From Thuidium tamariscinum (Eukaryota; Streptophyta; Bryopsida; Hypnales; Thuidiaceae), in contig OX344757.2 in the NCBI GenBank assembly GCA_947034885.2, positions 8,122,001 through 8,186,000 on the forward strand: DNA of 64,000 bases, in the 5' to 3' direction. The notes beneath the pieces were generated by a model. That model worked only from the letters and a program-made list of their open reading frames with translations. It was not told the DNA's origin and ran no database searches. The first letter of the stretch is position 1, and each line of letters opens with the position of its first letter. The position numbers and the translations under genes are program-made. Shown piece after piece: positions 46,290 through 58,727 of the stretch.

Positions 46290-48910
46290 TCTACAACTGG
46301 ATTGAAATTATTGAAAGACATTCTACTTGTGACAACGTCAGGCTGGAGGTTGCCTTCAAGAATCACCTTACATTCTTTTTTAGCTCCGGGAATCACCCAA
46401 TGAGTATCATCTGTCATAGCGGAACCTAGCTCCTTAAACTCTTGTTCCTTCTTTACATCATCCTTAATTCTTGTCCTATGCATAAATTTCAACTTTGCTA
46501 TACACACAAGCACCCATTGCTTTATGGTATTATTAGTCATCGTCTCTAAGATTTTAAATCTATCTTAAATATTTGACTCGATCACCGAGCAAACACCATC
46601 CACAACCACACACCAATGTAGATTCAACTAAGTCAAACGCAAGCTTGACTCTAAACAAAAAGGCCGAGGATAGGTTTCCCATCATAACAAGAGATTAAAA
46701 GAAGTATCTCAAGCTAGAATCCCCCTTCATTGACTCATTAAGGAAGATTTGAGCCTTTAGAAGATTGTGAGTTCCAGACTTTTTTTGTGCCAACACTTTT
46801 GTGCCAAGATTTATTTTTTGTTGTTGGGAATGTTGTGAGAACACTAGGAATGTTGTCACATTAGTAATTTGACATGGTTAGGTGATTGCTAAGTTGGATA
46901 ATATTAATTAATCATTTAAATTATTATTAAAATTATTTTTTATTTTTTTATTTTTTTCTGTAAACCATTTTTTTACTTTGTAATGCATTTTTAAATTTTG
47001 CATTTTTTTTTAAATTTGAAAATTCAAATGAATAGTGGCTAGGATTGAATAAAAGAAAAAAAACTAGAGATTCTTAAAAAAACTTAGATTGCAAAAAAGA
47101 GTACAAGAGTGTATAAGGCAAGAGGCTAAAAAATGTCTTATCGAGACTAAAGATCTCTTTATATACTACTACCTAACTCCTATTCTTAAACTAAGAAGTT
47201 TTACATTAACTTTAGGAACTTTTATTTTTGATCTAAGAAATTCTATTTCTAATCTAAAAAGCTCTTCTAGAATCTTCTTCTTACTATATTTTTTCTAATA
47301 AGACTATTAAACACTCTTTGACAAATTTGACCCTCAAATATGATGTTATATGGGTCGTTTTTTTATATTAAATTAGGCAAAAATATTCTTCAAGTACAAG
47401 AGGCAACAATCTATATTATAAAATCTCAATTCTTTTTTAAAATTTCCATTATAAGGACATAAAAGTTCACCCTTCTATGTCTTTTTTCAATGAAATCATA
47501 AAATACATCAAGGTACAAATAAAGATTTCTAATTGCATTTCCAAAAAATGTATTTTTAGATATTTTTTGCACTTCAATTCATGCAATACTCCACTTCTCA
47601 ATCCAAACCAACTCATGAATTCACTAATCCTCTTAGATTTTAAAATTGACCTTTTCAAATTTTGATTCAAACATGTTGATTTTTGGTTAGGAAGTTACAA
47701 CTCAAGTCAAAAAGTTTAATTTATTTCTTATGAGATTGTTCACTTTTGTATTAGAATATCAAGATACCATCCAAATTCTATATAATCAAATAAATTAATT
47801 ACCCCCCAAAGGATTAGAAGGCCACTAGGTGGTTATGACAATACATTTTTTTTTGCTCCCTAAATCCATTAGGGGTTATTAAAACACATTTAGCTAAACA
47901 CACTCTTGATCAATGCTAACCTTCTAAATTGATTAATTATTCCAACCCTATTCTATACTAAACCAAGCTAACAATCCACTTAATTTTGCATTTTGATTTT
48001 GGTAAAAGACAATGCTACAATTTGAATGCCAAGTTGGCATTTTGCACTAATAACATTCATTAGCTAAAAAAACTTAAAAGAGATGTTCAATTAATCTTAA
48101 GGTTGGCAACCCAATCTTGATCACCCCTCATTTCCATTGTATAGGTTCAACTTCCATCCAAATGGGCATGTGTAATTGCTAAGTTATGATGTATAATGAA
48201 ATGTTGATTTCCTGCCAATTTCCTGCCAATTTCCTGCCAATTTCCTAACTAGCCTATTATCAAAATTAGACACAACTATATAACAAGAATAGGTCCTACA
48301 AAATCTCAACAAAAGAATCATGATAATTTGTGTGGGGACTTGCATTCAGTAAAGAAAAGCTAACTACAAGTCACATCCTAAGCAATTCTAGGCAAAATAA
48401 ATTCTTAATTGCTTGAAAATTGACTCTAAATTTTGAAATTGTTTCATGGTTTTGTGTGATAGTGACAAATTTGAAAAATTCTCTGCAAGTATCCTAAATG
48501 CTTTATAAATAATCAAGTATCAAGATTCCATATGATAATAACCACTAGCAATGGTATCCATATCATCCATCCTATGAATTCCCTTCCAATGATGGAATCC
48601 AATGTTGCCATCTAGACACAAAAGGAAAATCTTTATCTTATACTTCATTATCCAAATCATTCGTCGATGTGTATTCATTATTTAATTATTAAACCACTTA
48701 AGGATTAATTTTGAATGATGGATGAACTCAAATATGTCCCAAGCAAAAATTTTCTTGATTTTTCCATCCATCTATTTTATATATAGATTTTCATATTAGT
48801 GCTCTTAAATATAGTAGTATATAGTATATTTAGTATATACGGTTTTTAAATTTTTTTTTCCAAACAAGTACATCCTATAGTTGAAAAGGTATAAAAAAGT
48901 TTCACTATGA
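46290..48910. other. AT-rich intergenic DNA
   Basis: No gene. At 48210-48245 the word TTTCCTGCCAA is repeated three times in tandem. The stretch near 46740-46990 has loose similarity to the inverted-repeat element at 48911. Confidence 0.5.
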
Positions 48911-49199
48911 AATCATTAGATGAGATTTGAGGCCTCCAAAAGATCGCGAGTTACCAAATTATGAGAACGCAGTAATTGCTACAGAGAACACATAAACACT
49001 GAAAGCTAATGTGGCCAAGCTCATGCCACGTCATTATTATTATTTTTTACTTTTTTTTGCATTTCAAGACAAATTTTATTATTTGAAAAAAATTAAAATT
49101 AAAATTTTTTTGGCCTAATAGCGGCTACCAATTTTGGAAACTGTTTTGGGAACAAACCTAAAACAACCCTCCTAAGGCCTCAAATCTCATCTAATGATT
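48911..49199. mobile_element. Inverted-repeat MITE of 289 bp
   Basis: A perfect 25-bp terminal inverted repeat: the left end is AATCATTAGATGAGATTTGA then GGCCT (48911-48935), and the right end (49175-49199) is its exact reverse complement. The interior is AT-rich and non-coding. No target duplication was recognised. Confidence 0.8.
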
Positions 49200-51179
49200 A
49201 CTTTTCTTTTTAAAAATTGACCCTTCAAAAACAACTTGAATGTATAAGTAAAATAGTAGAAATCTAATAAAATCACCATAGCATTTCAAACTAAAAGAAA
49301 AATCATTTTTTGAGGGAATTTTCAAGTTCTTACTTCAAATTTTATAAAACTATAGAAATTTTATAGATAGTTTAGATAGACTATTGGTTAATGTAGTCGT
49401 AGATCTAATTTTATAGATATGACTTATCAATCATATTTTACAATTTAGAAAAACATCATTAATTGAATCTTTTAAGTTGCCTCAAATAATGCATCTCCAT
49501 GATTCTAGGATTTCATCTAGCCTTTGATTCTAATGTAATTAACCCTTTCATGTTTCAATTCCAAGTAAGAAAAAAGTGTCTAGTGAATAATTCTCAAGGT
49601 TCTTATATAATATAGAAAACAATTATTCTTCATGTTACAAGATAATTTTTTAAATTAAAGATTATAGTGATGGTTTCATCTATTCAAATTTAATTTTTTA
49701 CTACTAACTTAAATTCAAATTTCAATGGATTAAAAATTTTCTTTATAGACTTTTGACAATTTTTATTTCTTCTCCTTTCTTCTATTTACTTAGATTATGG
49801 TAGTTGATGCCAAAATGAGATATGATCAAAATGATAATTTCATTGATATTAATTTTTAAAAATTGATTCTTTTGAATGTTGCCTATTCTATAAAACAAAT
49901 GTGTAGATACATACCTTCAAATTTTTTTTCATAGTGGATAATTATGTGTGTATATGTCTATTTGTCTATTTTTTTTTATTTGTGTGTGTCTTTCTTTTAT
50001 AGATGGTCAAATTTTCCTAAACGCTTTGTATTCCTTTATTGTGGATATTTAATAAAATGCTTCTTAGTGGTGTTTTGATGCTTGAATCTTTAAAGAATAT
50101 CCTTCATTTGTATCCAATTTTTGATGAAATTGAGTTGAATAATGTAAGCAAGAAAAGTTATGAGATAAAATATGTAAAAATTCCATAAGAGAATTGGAAT
50201 ATTAAATGATTAATTAGTGATTTAGTTCCTTCCACAACTAATTTGGATCTAGAAATTCAAATATGAATTCAAAAATTCAAAATTTAACCAACTAGTCGTA
50301 AATAATAATTTTTTGTATTTTCCCCTAGGCTAAAATTTCGGATTTGTGCACCCTAGATCCACTTTCAAAATTTAGAGCTTGAAAATGAAATGAAATAAAA
50401 GAATGACAATACTAGATTTAGATTGATAAGCAAATAGTTACTCATTAAATGAATTTGTTACATATAGTTAAGAATTTTAAGTTACGAAAACTTTTCTAAA
50501 CTCTTTCTCAATATTTAGAACTAATAGAAATTTCATTTCACAAACACTAGTTGGACTATGGTGTTCCAATTAGAGAATAAAGATAATTGAATATTACAAA
50601 ATACATTGCAACCAATGTTTTAAGAATAGATTGCTTACTTCGAACAATCAAAACAAAATGGTGTCACATAGGTTTGCTATGATGATATTTGAATGGAAAG
50701 TGTACAATGGATGCTTTAGCCTATTTAATAGTCTTTTGGGTATGATGGCAAAAATATTATTTTTGGTAGATTTGGCAACTTCCCCAAAATCACTTTTCTT
50801 CAACAAACAATACATTATATAGTTCAATAATTGAGATTCTCTTTTGCTTTTGCATTGTAGGAAACTTATGATTGGTTGAAGGACCAAACAATGTGACCTT
50901 TTGTCTTGCCATTTGAAGATGAAGATTTGCCCTACCATTTTACATGCTCGTGTAGCATGGCCAACAGTCCCCAAAGAATTTCCACCTTGACTAATCCCAT
51001 TCCAAGCTCCCTTTTTTTCAATTAATTTCCAAGTTTGAATCCCGCATTAACTTCGTCCTACCCACACAACACGTCATATTCAACCAATTGCGTGCACCTA
51101 GTTAGCACTAGTGGTAAGAATCTCCATCATTGCTCATCCAATGACCTATATTTGTAAAAGAAAAAAAGTAGTTTTGGCG
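49200..51179. other. AT-rich intergenic DNA
   Basis: No gene recognised on either strand. Confidence 0.55.
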
Positions 51180-52100
51180 GAGTTGCCAACCCTAAACCCC
51201 AAAAGGGCGTATTATATAAAACGACTCTCATCGTCTCCACTAAGCAGCGAGTGCGGCCTACTGTCGCGCATGCTCTGCACAAGTTTAGAGTTTTCTGTTC
51301 CAGTTTCCCTGGTCCTTGTCTGCCGCGATCGAGCTCCAGCAAGCTCCAACATGCTGAAACTCAGGCTGTCAGTGTGGCCCAGAGTCTGTCGTTTTTTCTT
51401 GCGGAAAAATTCGCACACTCTGACAGGTTTGAGCGTGTCAGATTGCGTCTCTCCAGCCAGAACTCGATCAGCTGCGTCAGTGGTGCGCCTGAAGACGTGT
51501 CGCAGTTCCTGTTCCAGAATTTAAAAACAAACAAACAAACGGAGTTGCATGCTGGGCCCTGGCTACGGCAATCGATGGCCTGGTATGGCTACCAATTATC
51601 GCTTCAGCTTGACTTGCAGGGTCACACCTGATCGATGGACGAAAACCCGCAGCAGAATCACTCCCTGTAGCGGATGAGGGTTCCGCATGACCCGTTTTCC
51701 GAACCTTGGAATCCCGGCTGACTCCACGAAATCTACGTCAGGGACGGATCGATCACTCGATCAGACACTCCCCAGCCTGCTGGTCGGGCCCGGCCGGGTC
51801 GGCCTGCCCTCTCGATCGGCAGTAACTTATGAGTCTCGATCCACCTCGTGGGGCGCTCCCCCCAGCTTTTGGCAGCTAGTTTGGGAAACTGGGTCCCCAC
51901 TCTGTGTCTGTGGCACCGAAGTCAAATCCCCATTTTCGTCAATACGGAAACATTCTCGCACCAAAGTCCCTTAGCTTACCCGGCTTCTCGTCACTCCTCA
52001 CCCTTCTCTAACGTCATTAAGTTAACAATACTGTCTGTAACACCCTCTGGAACCCCATCGGCAAATGCATTGCTCCTGTGCCGAAATAACAGATAACACC
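51180..52100 (+). other. GC-rich island without a recognised gene
   Basis: An abrupt rise in GC and CpG content with long open frames on the plus strand. The frame 51251-51631 (126 codons) includes the protein-like stretch AEKFAHSDRFERVRLRL and SCVSGAPEDVSQFLFQN; a second frame runs 51687-51974. Neither matches a family I know. It may be the 5' part of a gene whose other exons were not found, a gene fragment, or a promoter. Confidence 0.3.
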
Positions 52101-53335
52101 GACTCAGTGCGTTTTTTTTAATCATTCTGGTGAAGTTGCCAGTTAATTCAATTCTCATGTGATAGTTGGGGCAAAATTTGGCTATAATTGGCGCTAAAAA
52201 TTCAGCAGTAATATGATTATTTAGACAGAATTTAATGAGAATTTTCTTCAAAATATGTAGCCAACGTGTTTTGTTGTAACCAACTGGCAAAAATCCGTGC
52301 GTAAGAAAAACACTGATATTTCCTGCTCCGAAATAACTTACTCCGTAACAGATAACTTAACACCGACTGTTTCCTTGGAGAAACCACAACTGAACAGGGC
52401 GACCACAGTCCCAGAATCCAGTAGACTTTATCAATCTTAGTTTATGTCTTCCTATTCTTCATTCCTACGCTTCTCAGAAGGTGGAAAAAGTCTTCCCAGC
52501 GAAAAGGGATTCGTTAGTGCAGTGGAGTGGAGGGAGTGGAGCCAGACGGTCTGTAGCTGAATTTCTTATTTTTCCATTGGTGGGGAGGTTGAATTCGAAG
52601 TCCATCGCAAGGAATTCTGGAGGGGGAATCTTTCACCCTTTGAAAGTTTGAGAGAGAAGTCGAGAGGGAGGGATTACCGGCATAGTTACTCAAAAGGGGT
52701 TCACTAGTGAACCGTTGGGCCTGTAATGGAAAACTGTTTCGATGAGGTTGAACGCCTTTGTATTAATTTTTAATGCATTTTGTGTTAGTTTCAACAGATT
52801 GTTGGTTTTCATGTGAAACTTTAAAGAAACATGCGTAGATTTCTTCTAGAGGCATTGTCCATTAGGATGTTCGACACTCATTTCTTGTGCATCCCTCATA
52901 TATTCTCAAAATGTCACAAAGCAACGCTAAGTAAGTTTTGGTTGAACGCAAATATCAACACCCAGAAACTATCAAAGGCTTGCCCACGGGGTATGGTAGT
53001 AGATTGTTGCAACCACCAGTTACAAGGTCTCCTACAAATGTGGGGATACTCATAAAACGGAAGAACAACGTACCCCACATTTGAAAACATCCAATTTTAC
53101 ATCGTATGGCATCAACTGAAAAAAGGATACCTCGGTAACCATGTAATTAAAAAAATATGACAATAGTCCCGTCAGCTCACCATTATCATTACAAAGAAAA
53201 AAAGTACCGTAATAATCAGGTACTAGCAATAATGAACAGCAGCCAGTAGTCTCACTCCTAGCATCGGTATAAACAGGCCTCGGCATCTAAGTAACTATTC
53301 ACCCTACTCTAACCCCTGTATAATCTTTACAGTAA
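52101..53335. other. Intergenic DNA
   Basis: Mixed composition, no gene recognised. A word shared between 52078-52096 and 52333-52354 (CCGAAATAAC then AGATAAC) indicates a small duplication. Confidence 0.45.
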
Positions 53336-53631
53336 TCGTGCAAAATGGCACTAGAAGTGCACTCAAGATTGCACAGCAATTGCGCAAAATGGGCGCCAAA
53401 CTCTGCGCACAAAATTGCACGGTAAGTGCACAAATTGTGCACACAAAATCACACAAAATGGCACAAGAAGTGCACACGAGATTGCACAGCAAGTGAGCAA
53501 AATTCGCACACAAACTCGCACAAGACTTGTACAAACAGTGCCCACAAGATTGCACAGCAAGTGTGCAAGCTTTGCACACAAACTTGCAGAAGATTTGTAC
53601 GAAATGTGCACACCGCAAACAGAATGTTCCT
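53336..53631. repeat. Irregular tandem repeat rich in TGCACA words
   Basis: Phrases GATTGCACAGCAAGTG, AAAATGGCAC and CTTGCA/TTTGCACACAAA recur at 53372, 53481 and 53553, spaced roughly 72 and 109 bases (multiples of about 36). All frames are open over long stretches. The minus-strand frame gives a cysteine-rich pseudo-repeat, CAxFxHLLCNLV. It lies directly downstream of the VQ gene's stop codon, so it is probably its 3' UTR. Confidence 0.6.
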
Positions 53632-54189
53632 TCAAGCGCGCATTGCATCCATTTGGGTATACCAGTAATCGGGATGGCTGGACGGTTCGCGCCACGACGA
53701 CGAGAACAACGAGGTGTCATTCTCCGCAGCTCGCGAGGACGAAGAATTCGAAGGTCCCCCCGTGTACCCAGATTGGTACAACTCATCCTCGAGCGCTTCC
53801 CCTGAGAAATTGTACCCCGAAGTGGGATCCATGGTGGGCAAGAAATTGGGGAACTGCAACGCTGCGGATCCCTGTTGCGAGGACGACGAGGAGTCGTTGT
53901 CGTTGTAAATGGCGTTGCGGAGGTAGTCCTGGAAATAGGAGGGAGAAGGCTCCAAGGCTGGGCTGGTTGCAGGGGACGCTTGAGAGGATTTGGGTCGTTT
54001 GTCTTCTGTTGTCTTGTCTGACGCGAGCTCGGCTGCGGAGCCAGTGAGCTTCTGCACGAGGTCCATGAAGTTGGTGCTGGAGGATTCGAGCACGGTGGTG
54101 GGGACTTTCTTCGAGGGGCGCTTGCGCTTCTTCTTCTCAGTTACGGGCTTCCCTGACTTGGAGTTCGTGGGTTGGAAGGCGCTCGCCAT
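53632..54189 (-). CDS. VQ-motif transcriptional co-regulator
   Basis: A single coding exon of 185 codons, ATG at 54189 to TGA at 53632. A basic, nuclear-localisation-like KKKRKRPSKK (19-28) leads directly into PTTVLESSSTNFMDLVQKLTG, whose last ten residues (41-50) are the FxxxVQxLTG motif that defines the family. The rest is serine-rich and low-complexity, as usual. VQ proteins bind WRKY transcription factors and are MAP-kinase targets in defence and development; the K-x-PTT-x-L spacing before the motif resembles JAV1/VQ22-type members. The small intronless coding region is typical. A long plus-strand frame (53415-54047) is its antisense shadow. Confidence 0.92.
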   Translation of the reverse strand: MASAFQPTNSKSGKPVTEKKKRKRPSKKVPTTVLESSSTNFMDLVQKLTGSAAELASDKTTEDKRPKSSQASPATSPALEPSPSYFQDYLRNAIYNDNDSSSSSQQGSAALQFPNFLPTMDPTSGYNFSGEALEDELYQSGYTGGPSNSSSSRAAENDTSLFSSSWREPSSHPDYWYTQMDAMRA

Positions 54190-54960
54190 TGTGCGATCAC
54201 GGCTGCTTTAGGAAATGGTAGGAGTATCGAACGAAGAGAGGCAATGCGGGGAACGATGGTAGCAATTGAGCGCGTTCGTGCACCATGGAACCTGCAAAGG
54301 ATTGACAGAAGTTGAATGAGAAAAAAATGGTTTGCAGTTAATTGCAACTCCAATCTCAAACACTTCTCTCGCATTGGAAACGAATGCGACCTCGACGCAA
54401 CCCAAATCGCATGAAATTCAGTCCTATGTACGAAATTCTACGCTCTCTCTCTCTCCAACCCAAATGACACCAAACTCAGTCCCCTGCTCGTAATTCTGCA
54501 CTCTCTCTCCAACTCAAATGACACCATATTCACCTCTCTTCAAAAAAATTCTGCACTGTCTTCTCTCTCTCTTTCTCTCAACCCAAATGGCACAAACCTC
54601 AGTCCACTACACGTCCTCTTAAGCCCCTCTCCCCAACTCCAATGGTAAAAAACTTGAATCCTCAGCGCGCAATTCTCCACGCACACCTCACGTAATCCCA
54701 CACTCTCTCTTCAATCCCAGTGGCACAACCACCTTCAGTCCCTCACACCCCCTACAACTCAAATTCAAAACTCCGAAAGCGGCGAATGCGAATGCGTGAA
54801 CTTACAGCTACGAAGAGTGCGATTGCCTTCGACGACGGAGCTGATAATGGAATTCGTGGTTGCGATCCTTGAGCTCGAGTCACAGGATTGTTGCTATGAA
54901 ATTTGCCCTTCGCTTGCAAGCTAAGAAGACGATGAAGAATTTCAGTACTGACTGTGTGAG
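54190..54960 (-). promoter_or_regulatory. Leader with a 5'-UTR intron and promoter of the VQ gene
   Basis: On the minus strand a donor (AGCT/GTAAGTTC, exon end 54806) and an acceptor (CTTTGCAG, exon start 54291) define a 514-bp leader intron. It contains several CT/GA microsatellite runs (54440-54580). Splice borders are read from consensus only. Leader introns are common in regulatory plant genes. Confidence 0.5.
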
Positions 54961-55566
54961 TGCGTGTGCTAGTGTGTGAATTGTAGGGATCGGGGGTGCG
55001 GCTGGGGTACTTATGGCGCCCCCGAAGTCAATGGGACGCGCTTCCGCCTTCCGGTGGGGCGAACCGGTTTTCTACGTGTACTCGGTTTCTCTGGTGAAGT
55101 GCCAGAGACCGACGCCTTGACTGCCCTGCTGGCTAGCCCTTGCCGGAGAAAGGGATGGACTGTGCGTAGATGAATGTACCACATATGGATGAAATCAGGG
55201 ACGACATCCGTTGAATGGATGCGTGATGGGTGCATGATGGATGCATGATGGATGGATTAGCGCGGGATGGGAGGACTTTTCGGTGCTTGGGGTGGTGGGG
55301 CTGGAACGAGACCAACCAATCAGGGTATCAGCGGTGTCTGAACTCACGGTGGTTGATTCCTTTTGCGTGCCGGTACAATTTGGAGGTGCGGTACCGAAAG
55401 GGGCTCAGAGGAGTCAAAGGGGTTGAGGCTTGAGACTTCGGAGGAATGTTGAATTGGGAAATTTTAAAACTCTAGAGTATAATGACTTTATCGGACAAGC
55501 AAAGATTGTTCCTTAGAGTCAAAGGAAGAAAGAAGGGGAGAGAGGGTTTTTTTTCCTTATGCCTCA
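54961..55566. other. GC-rich spacer upstream of the VQ gene
   Basis: No gene recognised. It contains a minisatellite (55200-55259) built on GGATGCATGAT. Confidence 0.5.
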
Positions 55567-55683
55567 CTATGTAAATGACTATAAATTCAACAAAACCAAA
55601 TTTTAAGGGTAGAAAAATTATGTATAGTCGCTATGTAAATGACTATAAATTCAACAAAACCAAATTTTAAAGGTAGAAAAATT
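55567..55683 (+). repeat. Recent 64-bp tandem duplication
   Basis: CTATGTAAATGACTATAAAT and the next 33 bases occur at 55567 and again at 55631, almost without differences. Confidence 0.9.
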
Positions 55684-56501
55684 GGCTTTTGTAAGTTTCA
55701 AAACTCTACATGAATTGGAAAAGGAAGATCACTAACTACATGGTATGATCTCATTCATGACACATAAACAATTCATTATGAAGCCAATGACTTCCAAAGA
55801 TTTAGCTTCATTGCATTGTGTTGAATATGATGTGTTCAGGAAGGGATGATGGTTTTTAAAGAAAGTACAAGGTTTTACAATACCTTTGAGGGCGAAGGAT
55901 GATTGTTATGCAATAATAAATACCACACATGATCATGTGATACTTCTTTCCTTCTTTAGAATAGGTGAATAATAGATTTAAAATAAAATGAAGAATTCAA
56001 GTATCATATATCAACCATCATTCAAAAAGATTTTGATTTTATTAAGAAAACATAGAAACTTGAATAGAATAATATTGAAATAAGTTGATTACAAGTTCTT
56101 TAGAACAATACATATGATAGGGGAACCATACTCCATTTCTAATCCTAATTTTTGTTCTTGAAAAAGGATGTGTGAACCACCCCTTTTATATTCATTTCTA
56201 ATGAAATTCTTATTCTCAAGACATGTTTAATCCTATTAAATGAGTTAACTCAAGTTTAATGTTTTGTATGTTTTTTAAGAATTCAATTATAGTGAATTTA
56301 AAAATAATTAAAATTAACATACACTTAATCATTTCTAGCTTCTTGATATAAAATTTTGAGATTCATCACATCAATTTTGTACCCCACAAATCTTTAGAAG
56401 GTTAGAATAAGATTCAAAGTATTGTGAATTTTCCCATGGATCTTGAGTAAGTGGTCTCTTGTTCCTTTGGAGGTCCAAACTTCATTCTCTCTACCCTCCA
56501 A
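55684..56501. other. AT-rich intergenic DNA
   Basis: Nothing recognised. Confidence 0.55.
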
Positions 56502-58190
56502 TTAATCCCTAAAGGACTAAAGCCATTGCCAATTGGTCAAACATCATGCTTGAGCTAAATATAGCTCATCGGTTTGTATTCAACCATCAATACTATATTT
56601 TTATTACTTAATATTATAAATTTTGTATGTCTCTAAGAAATTTCAATTTTTTTTGAAAAAAATTATAATTGTTATCAATTTTCTTACAAAAATTGAAAAT
56701 AAATAAGTAAAAATAGAAAAAACAATCCAAATCGTTTGAAAATTTTGTAAGAGGTACAAGTAGCAATGGAAATTAGTGTGAAAATTTTTCAAGTGGTTAT
56801 TTTATTTTTTACACCCAAACAGAAGTACAACAAAATTTGAAGCCAAATTTAGCTGTTTGATCAAATTTATCCTTTTATTTGATTGATTTATAAAATTTTG
56901 ATATTTTTGGCTAGTAGAGAAATGCATTTTCTACATTTTTTTCACTAAATTTGATGGAAAAATGAAATTATTGTAAATTTTCAAGGTAAATGTGGAAATA
57001 AAATTGTATCAATTATAATATATATTGGAATAGTCTCGAAATTTTACCATGAATGATAGTTAGGATAATAAATTGAATTTTATAATTAAATTGACAATTC
57101 ATTTCAAGAGGAAAAAATGTGAATGAAAAACATAATTTACTATGCTTCTTGGATTTTAACACATTAAACTTGCAATTGCAATAACTCTATGAATTTTTGT
57201 CTTTTTTCAAAAATTTCAAGATGAAGTAAAAAGAGAATTTGTTAACCCCTCAAGGACTACGAGGACACAATGTGTCTTTTCCAAAGTTTTCAATGGCAAT
57301 TTCTTGGAAGGGTAAAACAAATCTCAATATTTTGGGAACTAAGATCTTGTACAAAAAGAAGTTTACATACTTTTTGCATTTTCTGATTCTCTAATTTTTT
57401 TCATGAAAAGAATAGTAGAGATGGAAAAAAAATACATTTTCTTACACAATTCTATTCTATAATCCATACAAACAAACAAAATTCGAAAAAAATTTCAAAT
57501 TCTTGTTTTTAACAATTTTTTGAATAAAAAGTTCAATGAAGTGTAATTAATGATACAAAATAATTAAAATGATTTCAATTTTTTTTAATATATTCCAAAA
57601 AATATGATAATAACATTCTTTATAAAATTTCAAAATTTTATCCATATATAAATTTTAAAGAATTTTGTAGGATCCAATTTTCTTGGAATTGACTTTCTAG
57701 TCTTCATGTTTGAAAATGTGTACAAATTCAAGATATTTTTTTTCTTCAAATTTTCAAATAAAAAATACAACATTTGCTATAGATTCCAAATAAATTTTTT
57801 GGGGGGTTAAAAAATATTCATTCATCTTTTTATTAATTTTTTTCTCCAAAACTTGCAATTTAAGCCTATGAAGTTAATCATCCAAAATTGTTATAATCTA
57901 AAGATCTAATGGTTCAAATTTCCTAAAATTCATTCCATGCATAGTAGATAAAGTAATCTTTCCTTTTTTATGTTTAAAATTAAAAAAATTATTCACATCT
58001 ATGTGCAAAAAAATATCAAAGTGCTAGAATTCATTGAAAGCTTCCATTGTCAAGACCATATTAATCCTTAAGGGGTTAAGCTTCATTTTTTTAATTTACA
58101 TCAAATACCAAAATTGATTAAATTGAAAGTTACAATCAAGGTTGACCAAGGCACATCCACTTTTTGGATGTGTGGACCTTTAAGGGTTAA
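56502..58190 (+). mobile_element. TTAA-flanked element E (outer, interrupted)
   Basis: Left border TTAATCCCTAAAGGAC at 56502. The right border, read backwards from 58190, is TTAACCCTTAAAGGTCC. After removing the inner element D (57242-58079) the remaining ~850 bp is similar in length to elements A and B, but its interior sequence is different. No coding sequence. Confidence 0.55.
57242..58079 (+). mobile_element. TTAA-flanked element D (nested inside E)
   Basis: TTAA at both ends. The left end is CCCCTCAAGGACTACGAGG and the right end, read backwards, is CCCCTTAAGGATTAATATGG. 838 bp, AT-rich and non-coding. Its position inside another element of the same end type means E was present before D inserted. 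Confidence 0.62.
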
Positions 58191-58727
58191 AGTTAAAGTA
58201 ACTTGAAATTGGATATTTAAAAAAATTCAATGCATGACAAAATCAAAGTTGTACTTACTAGGCTGCTACCAGTATCCTACAGTGAAAATAAACAACATAT
58301 ACATTACTCTAATTTGACTCTAAGACCTGACAAGGATGGACCTAGTCTAGGACACAAAGAGAGACAAACGAACTGAAGCTAGTATAGGAGCTCAATGATG
58401 GGACCATGACTTCCGTCAACCCTTTGCTTCCCAGTTACTAGTAAGAGTGAAATGAGACGAAACTATATGACCCGCACTTGAATTGAAGCAGTCCGGGAAA
58501 TCTAAATCTAGACCTGTCCTCGTTGGAAGTGAACCGCATCTTGTATGCATATCAATCGAAGGTCACCAACCCTTTCGATCCTACATGCTACACAAAAGGT
58601 TGATATACATATTGCTTTCAAGCCCAAGTATAACAATGAGCGACACCGGATCCATCTATTCTAATCTTAACACAGAATTTTATATTCCTCTGGATGCCTG
58701 AGTTCCTGTAAAAGTGTAGTGGTTACT
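58191..58727. other. 3' flank of the CURT1 gene
   Basis: Probably includes the minus-strand 3' UTR. No other gene recognised. Confidence 0.5.

Noticed and set aside
53415..54047. A 210-codon plus-strand frame across the VQ gene
   Set aside because: Antisense to a clear VQ-motif protein and to the adjacent repeat tract.
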